Below, piece after piece: positions 26,227 to 34,552 of a DNA stretch of 57,949 nt. The first letter of the stretch is position 1. The number at the start of each line of letters is the position of its first letter. The notes under the pieces were generated by a model that did not search any database, was not told the DNA's origin, and saw only the letters and a list, made by a program, of their open reading frames with translations. The position numbers were made by a program, and so were the translations under genes. Source of the DNA: Leptolyngbyaceae cyanobacterium clean351 (GTDB lineage: Bacteria; Cyanobacteriota; Cyanobacteriia; DAIDHW01); NCBI GenBank assembly GCA_027451865.1, contig DAIDHW010000011.1:1-57949 (forward strand). The letters are read 5' to 3'.

Positions 26227-26679
26227 CTACTCGGTCCAGAGTTCCACTTTCGAGACTAGGTGCTCCGGGATGGTAATCCGGCGCCCCTTGCGGCTAAGGG
26301 TGATTCCCTGAGCTTGGCGGTTCAGAAGTTGACCGATCCACTCCTGCTCGCCCATGAACGGAGCAGTAACCTTGACCACAAAGCCCTTAAACACCGTGAA
26401 GTCACGGTCTGTGGTCAACAACTGCGAAACTCCCGGGCTAGAAACCTCCAAGACGTAGCGGTCAAGAGGTAAACCTTGCCCTTCCAAAGTCAGTTCCAGG
26501 GTCCGGCTCAGGCGTTCACAATCAGCCAAGCTAGTGTCCTGGTGAAGATTGCGAATGCTGATGCGCAGCAGGGGGGGAGATTGATGGGTGTGCAGCTGGA
26601 CTTCCACCAACTCCAAACCCAGCTGGCTGGCCACGGGGGCTGCAAACTCTATAATCTGAGGAATGAGGGGGTGATTCAT
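26227..26679 (-). CDS. rimP: Ribosome maturation factor RimP
   Basis: 150 residues from the ATG at 26679 (MNHPLIPQIIEFAAPVA), which matches the family's usual beginning; an ATG 19 codons upstream is open but not needed. N-terminal alpha/beta domain with LGLELVEVQLH and SLADCERLSRTLE, family motif VLEVSSPGVSQLL near 88, then a C-terminal Sm-like barrel (VKVTAPFMGEQEWIGQL, SRKGRRITIP). Needed for 30S subunit maturation. First gene of the nusA-infB operon. Confidence 0.95.
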   Translation of the reverse strand: MNHPLIPQIIEFAAPVASQLGLELVEVQLHTHQSPPLLRISIRNLHQDTSLADCERLSRTLELTLEGQGLPLDRYVLEVSSPGVSQLLTTDRDFTVFKGFVVKVTAPFMGEQEWIGQLLNRQAQGITLSRKGRRITIPEHLVSKVELWTE

Positions 26680-27151
26680 CAGCGGCAAAGGCTCCAATTG
26701 GCTAAGGAGAAGTGCGGGCGTGCTACCCCGAGCCAATTCTCTGGTTCACCCACCCGGACTCACGCCCTCACCCACCCAAGGCCACACCGCGGTTGTCTGG
26801 AGAGGGTTAGGAAATTGGGCAAGACTCGCCGACTCTCCTCCCAAGAGCCCAGAGGCATAACCCCAGGGGTATTAGGCGGTCCTCCTATCTTATCACTCCC
26901 TTGAGCTAGGGTGCCACCGGGGACGAATATGCCCTCTGATTATATCTGATGCAACACTGGCGGTGGCGAAGCTGGCTGGCGACTCGATTTGGTGATGGGC
27001 TACAGTAGGGGGTAGCTGGCAGACCATACTTTGAACCCATTGCGCCGTCGGTGCTGCCTGGGCCCAATTTAGTCATCAACAAGAACATCAGCAAGAATTA
27101 AACTGGCCTGCGCTTAATTTTGTCTAAGACCACAACTCTCCACCAAGCCCT
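26680..27151. other. Gene-free divergent spacer between rimP and the Ctp protease
   Basis: 472 bases between two divergent transcripts. Short frames on both strands do not resemble proteins. I looked for a metY tRNA, 6S RNA or other structured RNA, sometimes found upstream of rimP, and saw none. Both promoters must lie here, but no convincing -35/-10 pair could be singled out. Confidence 0.6.
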
Positions 27152-28450
27152 ATGAACCGATCCCCCCTACGTCCTCGTTGGCAACCAGTTATATTGGCGG
27201 GTAGTGCTGTGGCGGCCATGTCCCTGGCCGTCCTTGCCCCTGAATTGACCCGCACCGTACACGCGACCCTGAAAGACAGTCCCAAGGCTGTGCTGGACGA
27301 GGCTTGGCAAATTGTCAATCGAGAGTACGTAGATGGTACTTTCAACGGTGTGAACTGGCAGGCAGTCCGGCAGCAACTCCTAGACCGTCACTATACTTCC
27401 CGTGACCAGGCCTACGCTGCCCTGCGGGCCGCCTTGGCGAAGCTGCAGGACCCCTACACCCGGTTTATGGATCCGAAGCAATACCGAGCCTTAAATGATG
27501 AGACCTCTGGGCAGTTGTCGGGAGTGGGTATAGAACTAGAGGTCGATAAGAAGACTAAAATCTTGACAGTGGTGCAACCTATAAGTAATTCTCCAGCTTC
27601 CCGAGCCGGTATTAAAGCGGGTGATCAGATCCTAGCTATTGACGGCACTCCTACCTACGGCATGGATGTGGAAGAAGCCTCCAAGCTGATTCGGGGCAAG
27701 GTGGGCACTAAGGTGACCCTCCGGGTGATGAATCCGGAAGGTCATGATACCACCGTAGACCTGACCCGCGCGGTCATCAATGTACCCTCCGTAAATTACG
27801 CCCTGCGCCAGGAGGGGCCCTACAAAATTGGCTACATTCGCCTGAGTGTTTTCAGCGCCAATGCCCCCGACGAAATGGAGCACGCCATCAAAGCTCTCCT
27901 GGCCGATAAGGTGAATGGTTTCGTACTCGATTTACGCGATGACCCCGGTGGCTTGTTGGAAGCTAGCGTCGCCATTAGCCGCATGTGGATGAATTCTGGA
28001 GCAATCGTACGCACCGTTGACCGGGAGGGAGATAGTGACCAGATCAATAACAACCACACGGCCCTGACGAATTTACCCTTGGCGGTGCTTGTAGATGGAA
28101 ATTCTGCTAGCTCCAGCGAGATTCTCACCGGGGCCCTCAAGGATAACGGCCGGGCCATTATCGTTGGGACCAAAACCTTCGGGAAGGCGCTGGTGCAATC
28201 CGTTCACCAGTTGTCTGATGGGTCGGGATTAGCGGTTACTATTGCCCACTACTACACCCCTAAGGGAACCGACATTAATCACGTGGGGATCGAACCTCAA
28301 ATTAAGGTGAGCCTAGATAGTGCTGCCCGGCAGCGGCTAGCTGCTGACCCCCAATTGATCGGCACTGATGCGGACCCTCAGTACGCCCGAGCTGTGCAGG
28401 CCCTAGAACAAACCGCGCTTACCCAGACGCCAGTGAAGCAGAGCAACTAA
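27152..28450 (+). CDS. Carboxyl-terminal processing protease (S41 family, PDZ-containing)
   Basis: 432 residues. Signal/anchor helix at about 15-32 (ILAGSAVAAMSLAVLAP). N-terminal helical cap with EAWQIVNREYVDGTFNG, PDZ domain about 115-195 (VVQPISNSPASRAGIKAGDQIL), then the protease core. The Ser is in VDGNSASSSEIL near 320 and the Lys in GTKTFGKALVQ near 345, forming the Ser/Lys dyad. Cyanobacteria carry CtpA, which matures photosystem II D1, plus CtpB and CtpC. The N-terminal wording here looks closer to CtpB/CtpC to me, but I cannot settle which paralogue it is. Likely in the periplasm or thylakoid lumen. Its end overlaps convergent murQ by 32 bases. Confidence 0.92.
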   Translation: MNRSPLRPRWQPVILAGSAVAAMSLAVLAPELTRTVHATLKDSPKAVLDEAWQIVNREYVDGTFNGVNWQAVRQQLLDRHYTSRDQAYAALRAALAKLQDPYTRFMDPKQYRALNDETSGQLSGVGIELEVDKKTKILTVVQPISNSPASRAGIKAGDQILAIDGTPTYGMDVEEASKLIRGKVGTKVTLRVMNPEGHDTTVDLTRAVINVPSVNYALRQEGPYKIGYIRLSVFSANAPDEMEHAIKALLADKVNGFVLDLRDDPGGLLEASVAISRMWMNSGAIVRTVDREGDSDQINNNHTALTNLPLAVLVDGNSASSSEILTGALKDNGRAIIVGTKTFGKALVQSVHQLSDGSGLAVTIAHYYTPKGTDINHVGIEPQIKVSLDSAARQRLAADPQLIGTDADPQYARAVQALEQTALTQTPVKQSN

Positions 28451-29342
28451 GCAAGGCTGCCCGCAACTTGCCTTGGTGCTGGCGCAGCAGGCCTTCTGCT
28501 ACGCAGCGGCTGACCCCTGCTGCCTGCATCAGCAAGGCTGTCTTTACAGACCCGCCACTTGCCTCAAGCAGCCGGCGGGAGCTCTCCCGGTCGAGCCCAG
28601 TTAAGTCTTGGAGGATTTTCAAGGCTCGGTCGTGGAGTTTTTGGTTGCTGACTGCCATGTCCACCATCCGGTTACCATAAACTTTTCCCAGACGCACCAT
28701 CACTGCCGTAGAGAGGGTATTCAAAACCATTTTGGTCGCTGTACCGGCTTTTAGTCGTGTAGACCCAGCGAGGATCTCGGGTCCCACTAAAACCCGAATG
28801 TCTACGTCCACGGCGACAGCCACAGCACTAGGGGGGACGCAGGCGAGAAAAATAGTGGCCGCTTCCTGCTCTCGAGCTGCTCCGAGGGCTCCGTGGACGT
28901 AGGGGGTAGTCCCGCCAGCGGCAATACCCATCACCACGTCTTGCCGAGTAACTCCCCCCTGGGCGATTGCTAGGGCCCCAGCCGTCGGGTCATCCTCCAA
29001 GCCCTCGGAACTGCGCACGAGGGCAGGGGGGCCGCCAGCGATAATCCCTTGGATAAGGTCAGGGGGGGTGCAAAAGGTGGGGGGGCACTCAGATGCGTCT
29101 AAGACTCCGAGGCGGCCACTGGTCCCGGCCCCCACATAAAATAGTCTCCCTCCCTTGTCCAGGCGGGCAGCTGTAAGCTCAATCGCTGCCGCCACCTGTT
29201 CGCGGGCCTCAGCCAAAGCCTCTACCACCCTTTGATCCTCACGGGCAAACAGGTCCACCAAGGCTAGGGTAGACATTTGGTCTAGGTTGTGACTGGCAGG
29301 GTTAGGCTGCTCAGTCAGGAGATGGCTACGGCTGAGGTTCAA
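28419..29342 (-). CDS. murQ: N-acetylmuramic acid 6-phosphate etherase
   Basis: 307 residues from a TTG at 29342 that overlaps the previous stop (TTGA). SIS domain with YVGAGTSGRLGVLDASECPPTF near 70-91 (catalytic Glu in ASEC) and VVMGIAAGGTTPYVHGAL near 135. MVDMAVSNQKLHDRALKIL near 233 is characteristic. It cleaves the lactyl ether of MurNAc-6-P to GlcNAc-6-P during cell-wall recycling. No PTS or anhydro-MurNAc kinase gene is adjacent, so the source of MurNAc-6-P is not shown here. Its 3' end overlaps ctp by 32 bases. Confidence 0.96.
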   Translation of the reverse strand: MNLSRSHLLTEQPNPASHNLDQMSTLALVDLFAREDQRVVEALAEAREQVAAAIELTAARLDKGGRLFYVGAGTSGRLGVLDASECPPTFCTPPDLIQGIIAGGPPALVRSSEGLEDDPTAGALAIAQGGVTRQDVVMGIAAGGTTPYVHGALGAAREQEAATIFLACVPPSAVAVAVDVDIRVLVGPEILAGSTRLKAGTATKMVLNTLSTAVMVRLGKVYGNRMVDMAVSNQKLHDRALKILQDLTGLDRESSRRLLEASGGSVKTALLMQAAGVSRCVAEGLLRQHQGKLRAALLSCSASLASG

Positions 29343-29674
29343 AGCAGTTCTTCTAAGCGCCGGCGGAGGTCATCCGTAGTTGATGCCTGGGGCAGATTCT
29401 GGGGGGGAGGTGCTAATAGCAACCGCTCTGCTTCCGTACTAGGCAAGAACCCGGCCGGCACCAGCTGCCACTCGTAGTCCATTTGCTCGATTTCCTCTCG
29501 GTCTATGGCCTCTACCGTTAAGGGAGGAAAGTCTTGGGCTTCTAGGAGGAGAGCATAGCGAGTGGCATCATCTTCCGACTCAAACATCAGCACGACGTTG
29601 CGGTCACCGACAGTCAGAGAATGAACTGCTTCATTATCCTGGCGAGCATTGTGCAATAGGAGATAAACAAGCAT
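29339..29674 (-). CDS. DUF3110 protein
   Basis: 111 residues. MLVYLLLHNARQDNEAVHSL at the start and VVLMFESEDDATRYALLLEAQDFP near 27-50 match the cyanobacterial/plastid DUF3110 family. Function unknown; soluble. The stop overlaps the TTG of murQ by four bases. A hairpin (29703-29720) separates it from psbH upstream, so a partial read-through from psbH is conceivable. Confidence 0.85.
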   Translation of the reverse strand: MLVYLLLHNARQDNEAVHSLTVGDRNVVLMFESEDDATRYALLLEAQDFPPLTVEAIDREEIEQMDYEWQLVPAGFLPSTEAERLLLAPPPQNLPQASTTDDLRRRLEELL

Positions 29675-29702
29675 AGGTCAGCAGTGAAGGAAGACCGAAC
29701 AA

Positions 29703-29720
29703 CCCCGGTACACACCGGGG
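29703..29720 (-). terminator. Hairpin between psbH and the DUF3110 gene
   Basis: CCCCGGT (29703-29709) pairs perfectly with ACCGGGG (29714-29720) around four bases. Read on the minus strand it follows the psbH stop by 14 bases and is followed by a T-rich stretch (TTGTTCGG). It is a plausible terminator or attenuator of psbH transcription into DUF3110-murQ. Confidence 0.55.
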
Positions 29721-29734
29721 GGGATTCGTTGGGT

Positions 29735-29938
29735 TTAGTTGCCGAGGCTCTGCCAGTCAACGTCGACCCCTTCAATCATCAGGCTGGAGTTATATAGCTG
29801 CAGAATGATCAGCAGGAATACGAAGAATAAACCCATAAACACGGCCATAAGCCCAGTGGTGCCCCAACCGGGGGTGACCTTGCCATACTCAGAGTTGAGG
29901 GGCTTGAGCAAATTTCCTAGACGAGTCTGTTGCGCCAT
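29735..29938 (-). CDS. psbH: Photosystem II protein H
   Basis: 67 residues, normal for cyanobacterial PsbH. N-terminal [20 protein letters not shown], then [20 protein letters not shown], a single membrane helix (about 28-47) and a short lumenal tail. Stabilises the acceptor side of PSII and the binding of CP47 and bicarbonate in the thylakoid membrane. Divergent from psbN with 81 bases between the starts, the common cyanobacterial and chloroplast arrangement. Confidence 0.98.
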   Translation of the reverse strand: MAQQTRLGNLLKPLNSEYGKVTPGWGTTGLMAVFMGLFFVFLLIILQLYNSSLMIEGVDVDWQSLGN

Positions 29939-29983
29939 ACTAATGATCCTCAGAAGATTAAACTGGCTTTAACTTTCCGTAAT

Positions 29984-29989
29984 ATTATA
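29984..29989 (-). promoter_or_regulatory. psbH: -10 box (TATAAT) for psbH in the psbH/psbN spacer
   Basis: On the minus strand this hexamer reads exactly TATAAT, 45 bases before the psbH ATG. It sits inside a near-palindromic TAATATTATA, so the plus strand also offers TATTAT toward psbN. No TTGACA-like -35 is found at the right distance (TAATCT lies 17 bases upstream), so an activator or extended -10 is likely. Confidence 0.5.
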
Positions 29990-30019
29990 GGAGAATCCTC
30001 TGCCCAAGATTACTCCTCC

Positions 30020-30151
30020 ATGGAACCTGCAACAGTTCTTAGTATTTCCATTGCCGTGGCTACAGTGGCAATTACCGGTTTTCTTGTTTATGTGTCTTTT
30101 GGTCCCCCCGGCCAAGAACTGCGTGACCCCTTTGAGGAGCACGAAGACTAG
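30020..30151 (+). CDS. psbN: PsbN, photosystem II assembly protein
   Basis: 43 residues from the ATG at 30020. MEPATVLSISIAVATVAITG begins the single membrane helix, followed by [22 protein letters not shown], the highly conserved PsbN C-terminus. It is not a core PSII subunit but is needed for assembly and repair of the reaction centre. The stop TAG lies in CTAG, so the last four bases are shared with the sigma-factor stop on the other strand. Confidence 0.97.
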   Translation: MEPATVLSISIAVATVAITGFLVYVSFGPPGQELRDPFEEHED

Positions 30152-31104
30152 CCGGCCAGATATTCCTTCACCAGAGCCCTTTGCTTACGTAGTTTGCTCA
30201 GGGCCTCCCGTTCGATTTGACGCACCCGCTCGCGGCTGATGTGCAGGTGATCACCAATTTTGGCTAGGGTCAAGGATTGGCCGTCCTCTAGGCCGAACCG
30301 CAGGGCCAGCACCTGCCGCTGCTGGGCAGTCAGGTCAACCATCATGGCTTCGAGTTCTTGGCGCAGGGAAGACTGAAATACTAAGTCTTCCGGAGAGGGA
30401 CTTGCATCTTCCAAAAGCTCACCCAACTCGGTATCCTGGTTATCCCCAAGACGCAGATCGAGGGACAAGGGCTGCCGACTGCGGTCTAGGTACTCACGTA
30501 CTTGTGCTGAGGTGAGCCCTAACTCTGCTGCTAGCTCACTAGGGGTAGCCGCCCGGCCAAGGCGCTGGGATAACTGGCGTTGAGCCTGCTTGATCCGGTT
30601 GAGTTTTTCGGTAATGTGGATGGGCAACCGAATTGTCCGACTCTTCTCGGCGATGGCGCGAGTAATCGCTTGGCGGATCCACCAGTAGGCGTAGGTGGAA
30701 AAGCGGTAACCCCGGGTAGGGTCAAACCTTTCTACTCCCCGCTGCATGCCAATAGTCCCCTCCTGGATCAAGTCAAGCAGGTCTATGTTTCGCTTGGTGT
30801 ATTTTTTAGCGATGGAGACTACCAGACGCAGATTCGCTTCTACCATCCTGCGCTTGGCCTGTTGTCCCAATTCCAAGGTATCCTGCAGGCTTGATGCAGA
30901 TAACCCAACGGCGGCGCTCCACTCCTCGAGAGTGGGTTCTCGCCCTAGCTCTTGCGCTAGAGATGTCTTGCGGCGCTGCAGCATCACAACCTGTTGGACT
31001 TGCTTGCCGTAGATGATCTCATCTTCTTGGCTGAGGAGGGGAACACGGCCAATTTCACGCAGGTAGGTGCGCACTAGGTCAGAGGAGGTTTGGGTGGTCT
31101 TCAT
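30148..31104 (-). CDS. Group 2 RNA polymerase sigma factor (sigma-70 family, SigD-like)
   Basis: 318 residues. Region 1.2 [20 protein letters not shown] at the start. Region 2 has [41 protein letters not shown] and [14 protein letters not shown]. Region 3 has [16 protein letters not shown]. Region 4 has [18 protein letters not shown] and [18 protein letters not shown]. The long region 1.1 of the primary sigma is absent, placing it in group 2; the N-terminus looks most like SigD. Such factors adjust transcription to light, redox or nutrient stress. The stop overlaps psbN by four bases, so this factor's mRNA end is antisense to psbN. Confidence 0.95.
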   Translation of the reverse strand: MKTTQTSSDLVRTYLREIGRVPLLSQEDEIIYGKQVQQVVMLQRRKTSLAQELGREPTLEEWSAAVGLSASSLQDTLELGQQAKRRMVEANLRLVVSIAKKYTKRNIDLLDLIQEGTIGMQRGVERFDPTRGYRFSTYAYWWIRQAITRAIAEKSRTIRLPIHITEKLNRIKQAQRQLSQRLGRAATPSELAAELGLTSAQVREYLDRSRQPLSLDLRLGDNQDTELGELLEDASPSPEDLVFQSSLRQELEAMMVDLTAQQRQVLALRFGLEDGQSLTLAKIGDHLHISRERVRQIEREALSKLRKQRALVKEYLAG

Positions 31105-31580
31105 AGGGCTTGGCCTGAGCTAGGTAAGCGATGATATAGGGGAAACTTAGGATAAGTGGTTACAAAATTAACAATTCCTCGGCAGGAGCGAGGGGGACAC
31201 AGCCTAGGGACGAAAGAGTAGGATTGGAGATAGCCTCTGCCCAGGGTCTTCGCTACTGACTCCTGGCTGCACTGTTGGAAGCCAGGCGCTCTAAATTAAT
31301 GTGCTTCAATAATCTTAACATTACTCCCGTCGATAACCCAGTTACCCTTAATGATCGATTTGTTTTTGACGGTCTCTGGAGATAGACCTCCGGATAACCT
31401 GTCTGGCGAGACGGGCTGATCCTTTGCCCGGGATTCTGGTTAGGATCTGAGGAGGTTTAGGAAGATTACCTGGGCATGGCTTAGGTTACCCTCATTTGTC
31501 GTGAAGATTATCCTCCAGGCCTGGCAGGAACTCCCAAACCTTAGTTCTCTGAATTGAGTTTCTAGTGAGGATCTAATATT
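31105..31580 (+). other. Gene-free spacer with two tandem hairpins upstream of the DUF2237 gene
   Basis: 476 bases between the divergent sigma-factor and DUF2237 genes, with no credible frame. On the plus strand it holds two adjacent 7-bp stem-loops (31375-31394 and 31398-31415), 165-205 bases before the ATG, preceded by a T-rich TGTTTTTGACGG stretch. No known riboswitch consensus was recognised. Confidence 0.5.
31375..31415 (+). ncRNA. Candidate structured leader or small RNA
   Basis: TCTGGAG (31375-31381) pairs with CTCCGGA (31388-31394), one G-U, 6-base loop. After three bases CCTGTCT (31398-31404) pairs with AGACGGG (31409-31415), one G-U, 4-base GGCG loop. Two adjacent stems of equal length in an otherwise empty spacer suggest an RNA element. 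No family is recognised. Confidence 0.25.
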
Positions 31581-31949
31581 ATGACCGAGGCAAAAAATAT
31601 TTTGGGCGGGCCTCTGCGGGATTGTTGTACTGACCCAATGACCGGCTACTATCGGGACGGCAAGTGCAACACTGGGGCAGGGGATACTGGAGCCCACGTG
31701 GTTTGCGCCCAGATGACGGCAGAGTTTTTGAGTTTTAGTCGCTCCCGGGGTAATGACCTAATCACCCCCATGCTCATGTACGACTTCCCAGGCTTAAAGC
31801 CCGGCGACCGGTGGTGTCTGTGTGCCGCCCGCTGGCAGGAAGCCCTAGAAGCAGGGGTGGCGCCGCCGGTAATTTTAGAGGCTACCAATGCGGTCACCCT
31901 AGAGCACCTAGACTTTGCGGACCTCAAGCAGCACGCCTTGCCAGTTTAA
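31581..31949 (+). CDS. DUF2237 protein
   Basis: 122 residues. The DUF2237 pattern is clear: NILGGPLRDCCTDPMTGYYRDG, GDTGAHVVCAQMTAEFLSFS, GNDLITPMLMYDFPGLKPGDRWCLCAARWQEA. Six cysteines, several paired, suggest redox or metal sensitivity, but the function is unknown. Soluble. It ends with TTAA shared with the stop of the convergent UDP-glucose dehydrogenase. Confidence 0.92.
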   Translation: MTEAKNILGGPLRDCCTDPMTGYYRDGKCNTGAGDTGAHVVCAQMTAEFLSFSRSRGNDLITPMLMYDFPGLKPGDRWCLCAARWQEALEAGVAPPVILEATNAVTLEHLDFADLKQHALPV

Positions 31950-33310
31950 AGGCTGTGGTAGCCAATCCCTAGGTAGCGAAAACCGGCTGCTTCTAGGGTT
32001 TTGGGGTCTAGGAAGTTGCGACCATCGATCAGGACGGGATTATCCATCAGGCTGGCTAGGGCGCTGTAGTCTAGGTGACGGAACTGCTCCCACTCCGTCG
32101 TCAATACCAAGGCGTCACAACCCTTACAAAGGTCCTCAGGATTCGCCTCAATCACTACCCCAGAGGGTTCAGCTTGGGTCCGGCCCTGGGAGATGACCGG
32201 GTCGTAGGCCTTTACCCGGGCTCCTAAACGGTTGAGGTGGTCGGCAAGCAATAGGGCCGGGGCATCCCGCAGGTCATCGGTATCCGGCTTAAAGGTCAGG
32301 CCGAGAATGCCGATGGTCTTGCCGTTGAGAATTTTGAGGGTTTGTTGGAGCTTCTCGACGACGACCCAGCGTTGACGCTGATTGACACTGACTACTGCCT
32401 TGAGGAGTTGGGCGTTGTAGCCGTAGTCATCGGCGGTGTGGATCAGGGCGGCGACGTCCTTAGGAAAGCAGGAGCCTCCCCAACCAATCCCGGCCCGGAG
32501 AAATTTTTGGCCGATCCGGGAGTCAAGGCCAATCCCGCGGGCGATTTGTTGCACGTCTGCCCCTACCCGGTCGCAGATATTGGCGATTTCGTTGATAAAG
32601 CTGATTTTGGTGGCCAAAAATGCATTGGCAGCGTACTTAATCATCTCCGCTGAGTTCAGGTCCGTAACTACCACGGGGACTGACTCAGGTGCGCCGGGCG
32701 GAGCCCAACCCGGGACCTGATGATGGACGATGGGGGCATAGAGGGTCTGCATCCAGCGGAGGGCGCGCTCACTACTGCTGCCAAGGACGATCCGGTCAGG
32801 GCAAAAAGTATCTTGGATCGCTACTCCTTCGCGCAGGAACTCGGGATTACTGACCACATCAAAGTCCACGGACTGGGAGGAACCCCGGGTCCTACAACCC
32901 TCCAGGATCAGCATCCTCACCCAGTCTCCGGAGCCAATGGGCACAGTTGATTTATTGACAACCACACGATACCCCGGGGTGAGATGCTCACCAATCCCCC
33001 GGGCCACTGCCTCTACGTAGCTAGTGTCACTGGCTCCTCCGGATAATGCCGGTGTCCCGACAGCGATAAAGAGGATTTCTCCATGGGCGACCCCCAGGGC
33101 TACATCGGTGGTAAATTCTAACCGACCTGCCTTGAGGTTGTCTTGGAGGAGTTCCCCAAGGCCTGGCTCAAAAATAGGGGATAGGCCTTGTTTAAGCAGA
33201 GCAATTTTCTGGGTGTTGTTGTCCACACCTAGGACCTGGTGGCCAATATGGGCCAGACATACTCCTGTCACTAAACCGACATAGCCGGTGCCAATTACGG
33301 AAACTCGCAT
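31946..33310 (-). CDS. ugd: UDP-glucose 6-dehydrogenase
   Basis: 454 residues. NAD-binding start VSVIGTGYVGLVTGVCLAHIG. Central IKYAANAFLATKISFINEIA near 230. Catalytic Cys in GIGWGGSCFPKDVAAL near 275. C-terminal ILGLTFKPDTDDLRDAPAL near 335. It oxidises UDP-glucose to UDP-glucuronate. The UDP-glucuronate decarboxylase lies 14 bases upstream on the same strand (33325-34269), so the pair makes UDP-xylose for exopolysaccharide or glycan synthesis. Four bases of its 3' end overlap DUF2237. Confidence 0.97.
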   Translation of the reverse strand: MRVSVIGTGYVGLVTGVCLAHIGHQVLGVDNNTQKIALLKQGLSPIFEPGLGELLQDNLKAGRLEFTTDVALGVAHGEILFIAVGTPALSGGASDTSYVEAVARGIGEHLTPGYRVVVNKSTVPIGSGDWVRMLILEGCRTRGSSQSVDFDVVSNPEFLREGVAIQDTFCPDRIVLGSSSERALRWMQTLYAPIVHHQVPGWAPPGAPESVPVVVTDLNSAEMIKYAANAFLATKISFINEIANICDRVGADVQQIARGIGLDSRIGQKFLRAGIGWGGSCFPKDVAALIHTADDYGYNAQLLKAVVSVNQRQRWVVVEKLQQTLKILNGKTIGILGLTFKPDTDDLRDAPALLLADHLNRLGARVKAYDPVISQGRTQAEPSGVVIEANPEDLCKGCDALVLTTEWEQFRHLDYSALASLMDNPVLIDGRNFLDPKTLEAAGFRYLGIGYHSL

Positions 33311-33324
33311 ACGGTACTAGTACA

Positions 33325-34269
33325 CTATAGGTAAGAGCTCTCGGTCCCCAACCGCTCCTGAAAGTAGGCGATCGTAGTCCGCAATCCTTCCTCTAGGGCC
33401 ACGGTTGGCTGCCAGTCGAGCAGCTGGCGGGCGCGGGTGATATCCGGCTGTCGCCGGCGGGGGTCATCCTGGGGTAGGGGCCGCATTTCAATGGGTAGAT
33501 CCGGGTTGATCATGGCCCGGATCCTTTGGGCAAGTTCTAGGACCGTAAATTCTCCGGGGTTGCCCAGGTTAATTGGTCCTGGGTATTCTCCATCCATCAG
33601 GGCGCGCAAGCCTGACACTAGATCCGAAACGTAGCAGAAACTGCGGGTTTGGCTGCCATCTCCGTAGACTGTGAGGGGTTTTCCCTGCAGGGCCTGGACA
33701 ATAAAGTTACTCACGACTCGGCCATCATTTTCCAGCATCCGGGGCCCGTAGGTGTTAAATATCCGAGCCACTCGGATCTGCACCTGGTGACGACGATAGT
33801 AGTCAAAGGCGAGGGTTTCGGCAATTCTTTTCCCTTCGTCGTAGCAGGCCCGCTGACCGATAGGGTTAACGTTACCCCAATACTCCTCAGTTTGGGGGTG
33901 CACTTCTGGGTCACCGTACACCTCCGAGGTGGAGGCAAGGAGGATTCTGGCTTGGAGGCGTTTTGCCAAGCCCAGCATATTCATGGTGCCCACAAAGCTG
34001 ATCTTGGCGGTCTTGATGGGGTTGCGCTGGTAGTGGACCGGAGAGGCTGGGCAGGCCAAGTGATAGATCCGGTCTACTTCAATGTGTAGGGGATCAGTAA
34101 TATCATGGCGAATCAACTCAAATTTCGGATGGCCGATCCAGTGGTGGATATTCGCCTTGTGCCCCGTATAGAAGTTATCAAGACAGATCACCTCTTGGGC
34201 TTTTTCCATCAGGGAGTCTATTAGATGCGAACCAACAAAGCCCGCCCCTCCCGTTACCAGAACTCGCAT
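33325..34269 (-). CDS. uxs: UDP-glucuronate decarboxylase (UDP-xylose synthase)
   Basis: 314 residues, extended SDR fold. Rossmann motif [16 protein letters not shown]. YxxxK in [19 protein letters not shown] near 142. [17 protein letters not shown] near 75 and the [16 protein letters not shown] region near 205 are characteristic of the UXS group. It decarboxylates UDP-glucuronate to UDP-xylose. It precedes ugd by 14 bases, giving the two consecutive steps in one operon, although written product-before-substrate. The 283-base region upstream (34270-34552) to argD holds no gene that I can see. Confidence 0.95.
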   Translation of the reverse strand: MRVLVTGGAGFVGSHLIDSLMEKAQEVICLDNFYTGHKANIHHWIGHPKFELIRHDITDPLHIEVDRIYHLACPASPVHYQRNPIKTAKISFVGTMNMLGLAKRLQARILLASTSEVYGDPEVHPQTEEYWGNVNPIGQRACYDEGKRIAETLAFDYYRRHQVQIRVARIFNTYGPRMLENDGRVVSNFIVQALQGKPLTVYGDGSQTRSFCYVSDLVSGLRALMDGEYPGPINLGNPGEFTVLELAQRIRAMINPDLPIEMRPLPQDDPRRRQPDITRARQLLDWQPTVALEEGLRTTIAYFQERLGTESSYL

Positions 34270-34552
34270 AGAGTTTTAGTTTAGGTAGTAATTGGTCATA
34301 AATTTCACCAACAGGCGCCCCGGAGGGCTGGGGATGTCGGTGAGTGCAAGGCCATAAACTGACGTTCGGATTTTCCTGGGGCGCTATGGCAGGCAGTCCT
34401 TATAATACCCTGCCCTCATAGCCGTGGGAGCACTTTAGTCCGGATCTGATAAAAATATCACCAGGGGATTGGGTTAGGGAGACCAGGCATAGGCACCCAC
34501 AAAACTGGCCAAGATACTAGAATCAAAGGCAAAAGTGAATCTAGGTGTTGCC

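Noticed and set aside
26906-27094. 62-codon minus-strand frame upstream of rimP
   Set aside because: No ribosome site and no protein-like pattern; most probably spacer.
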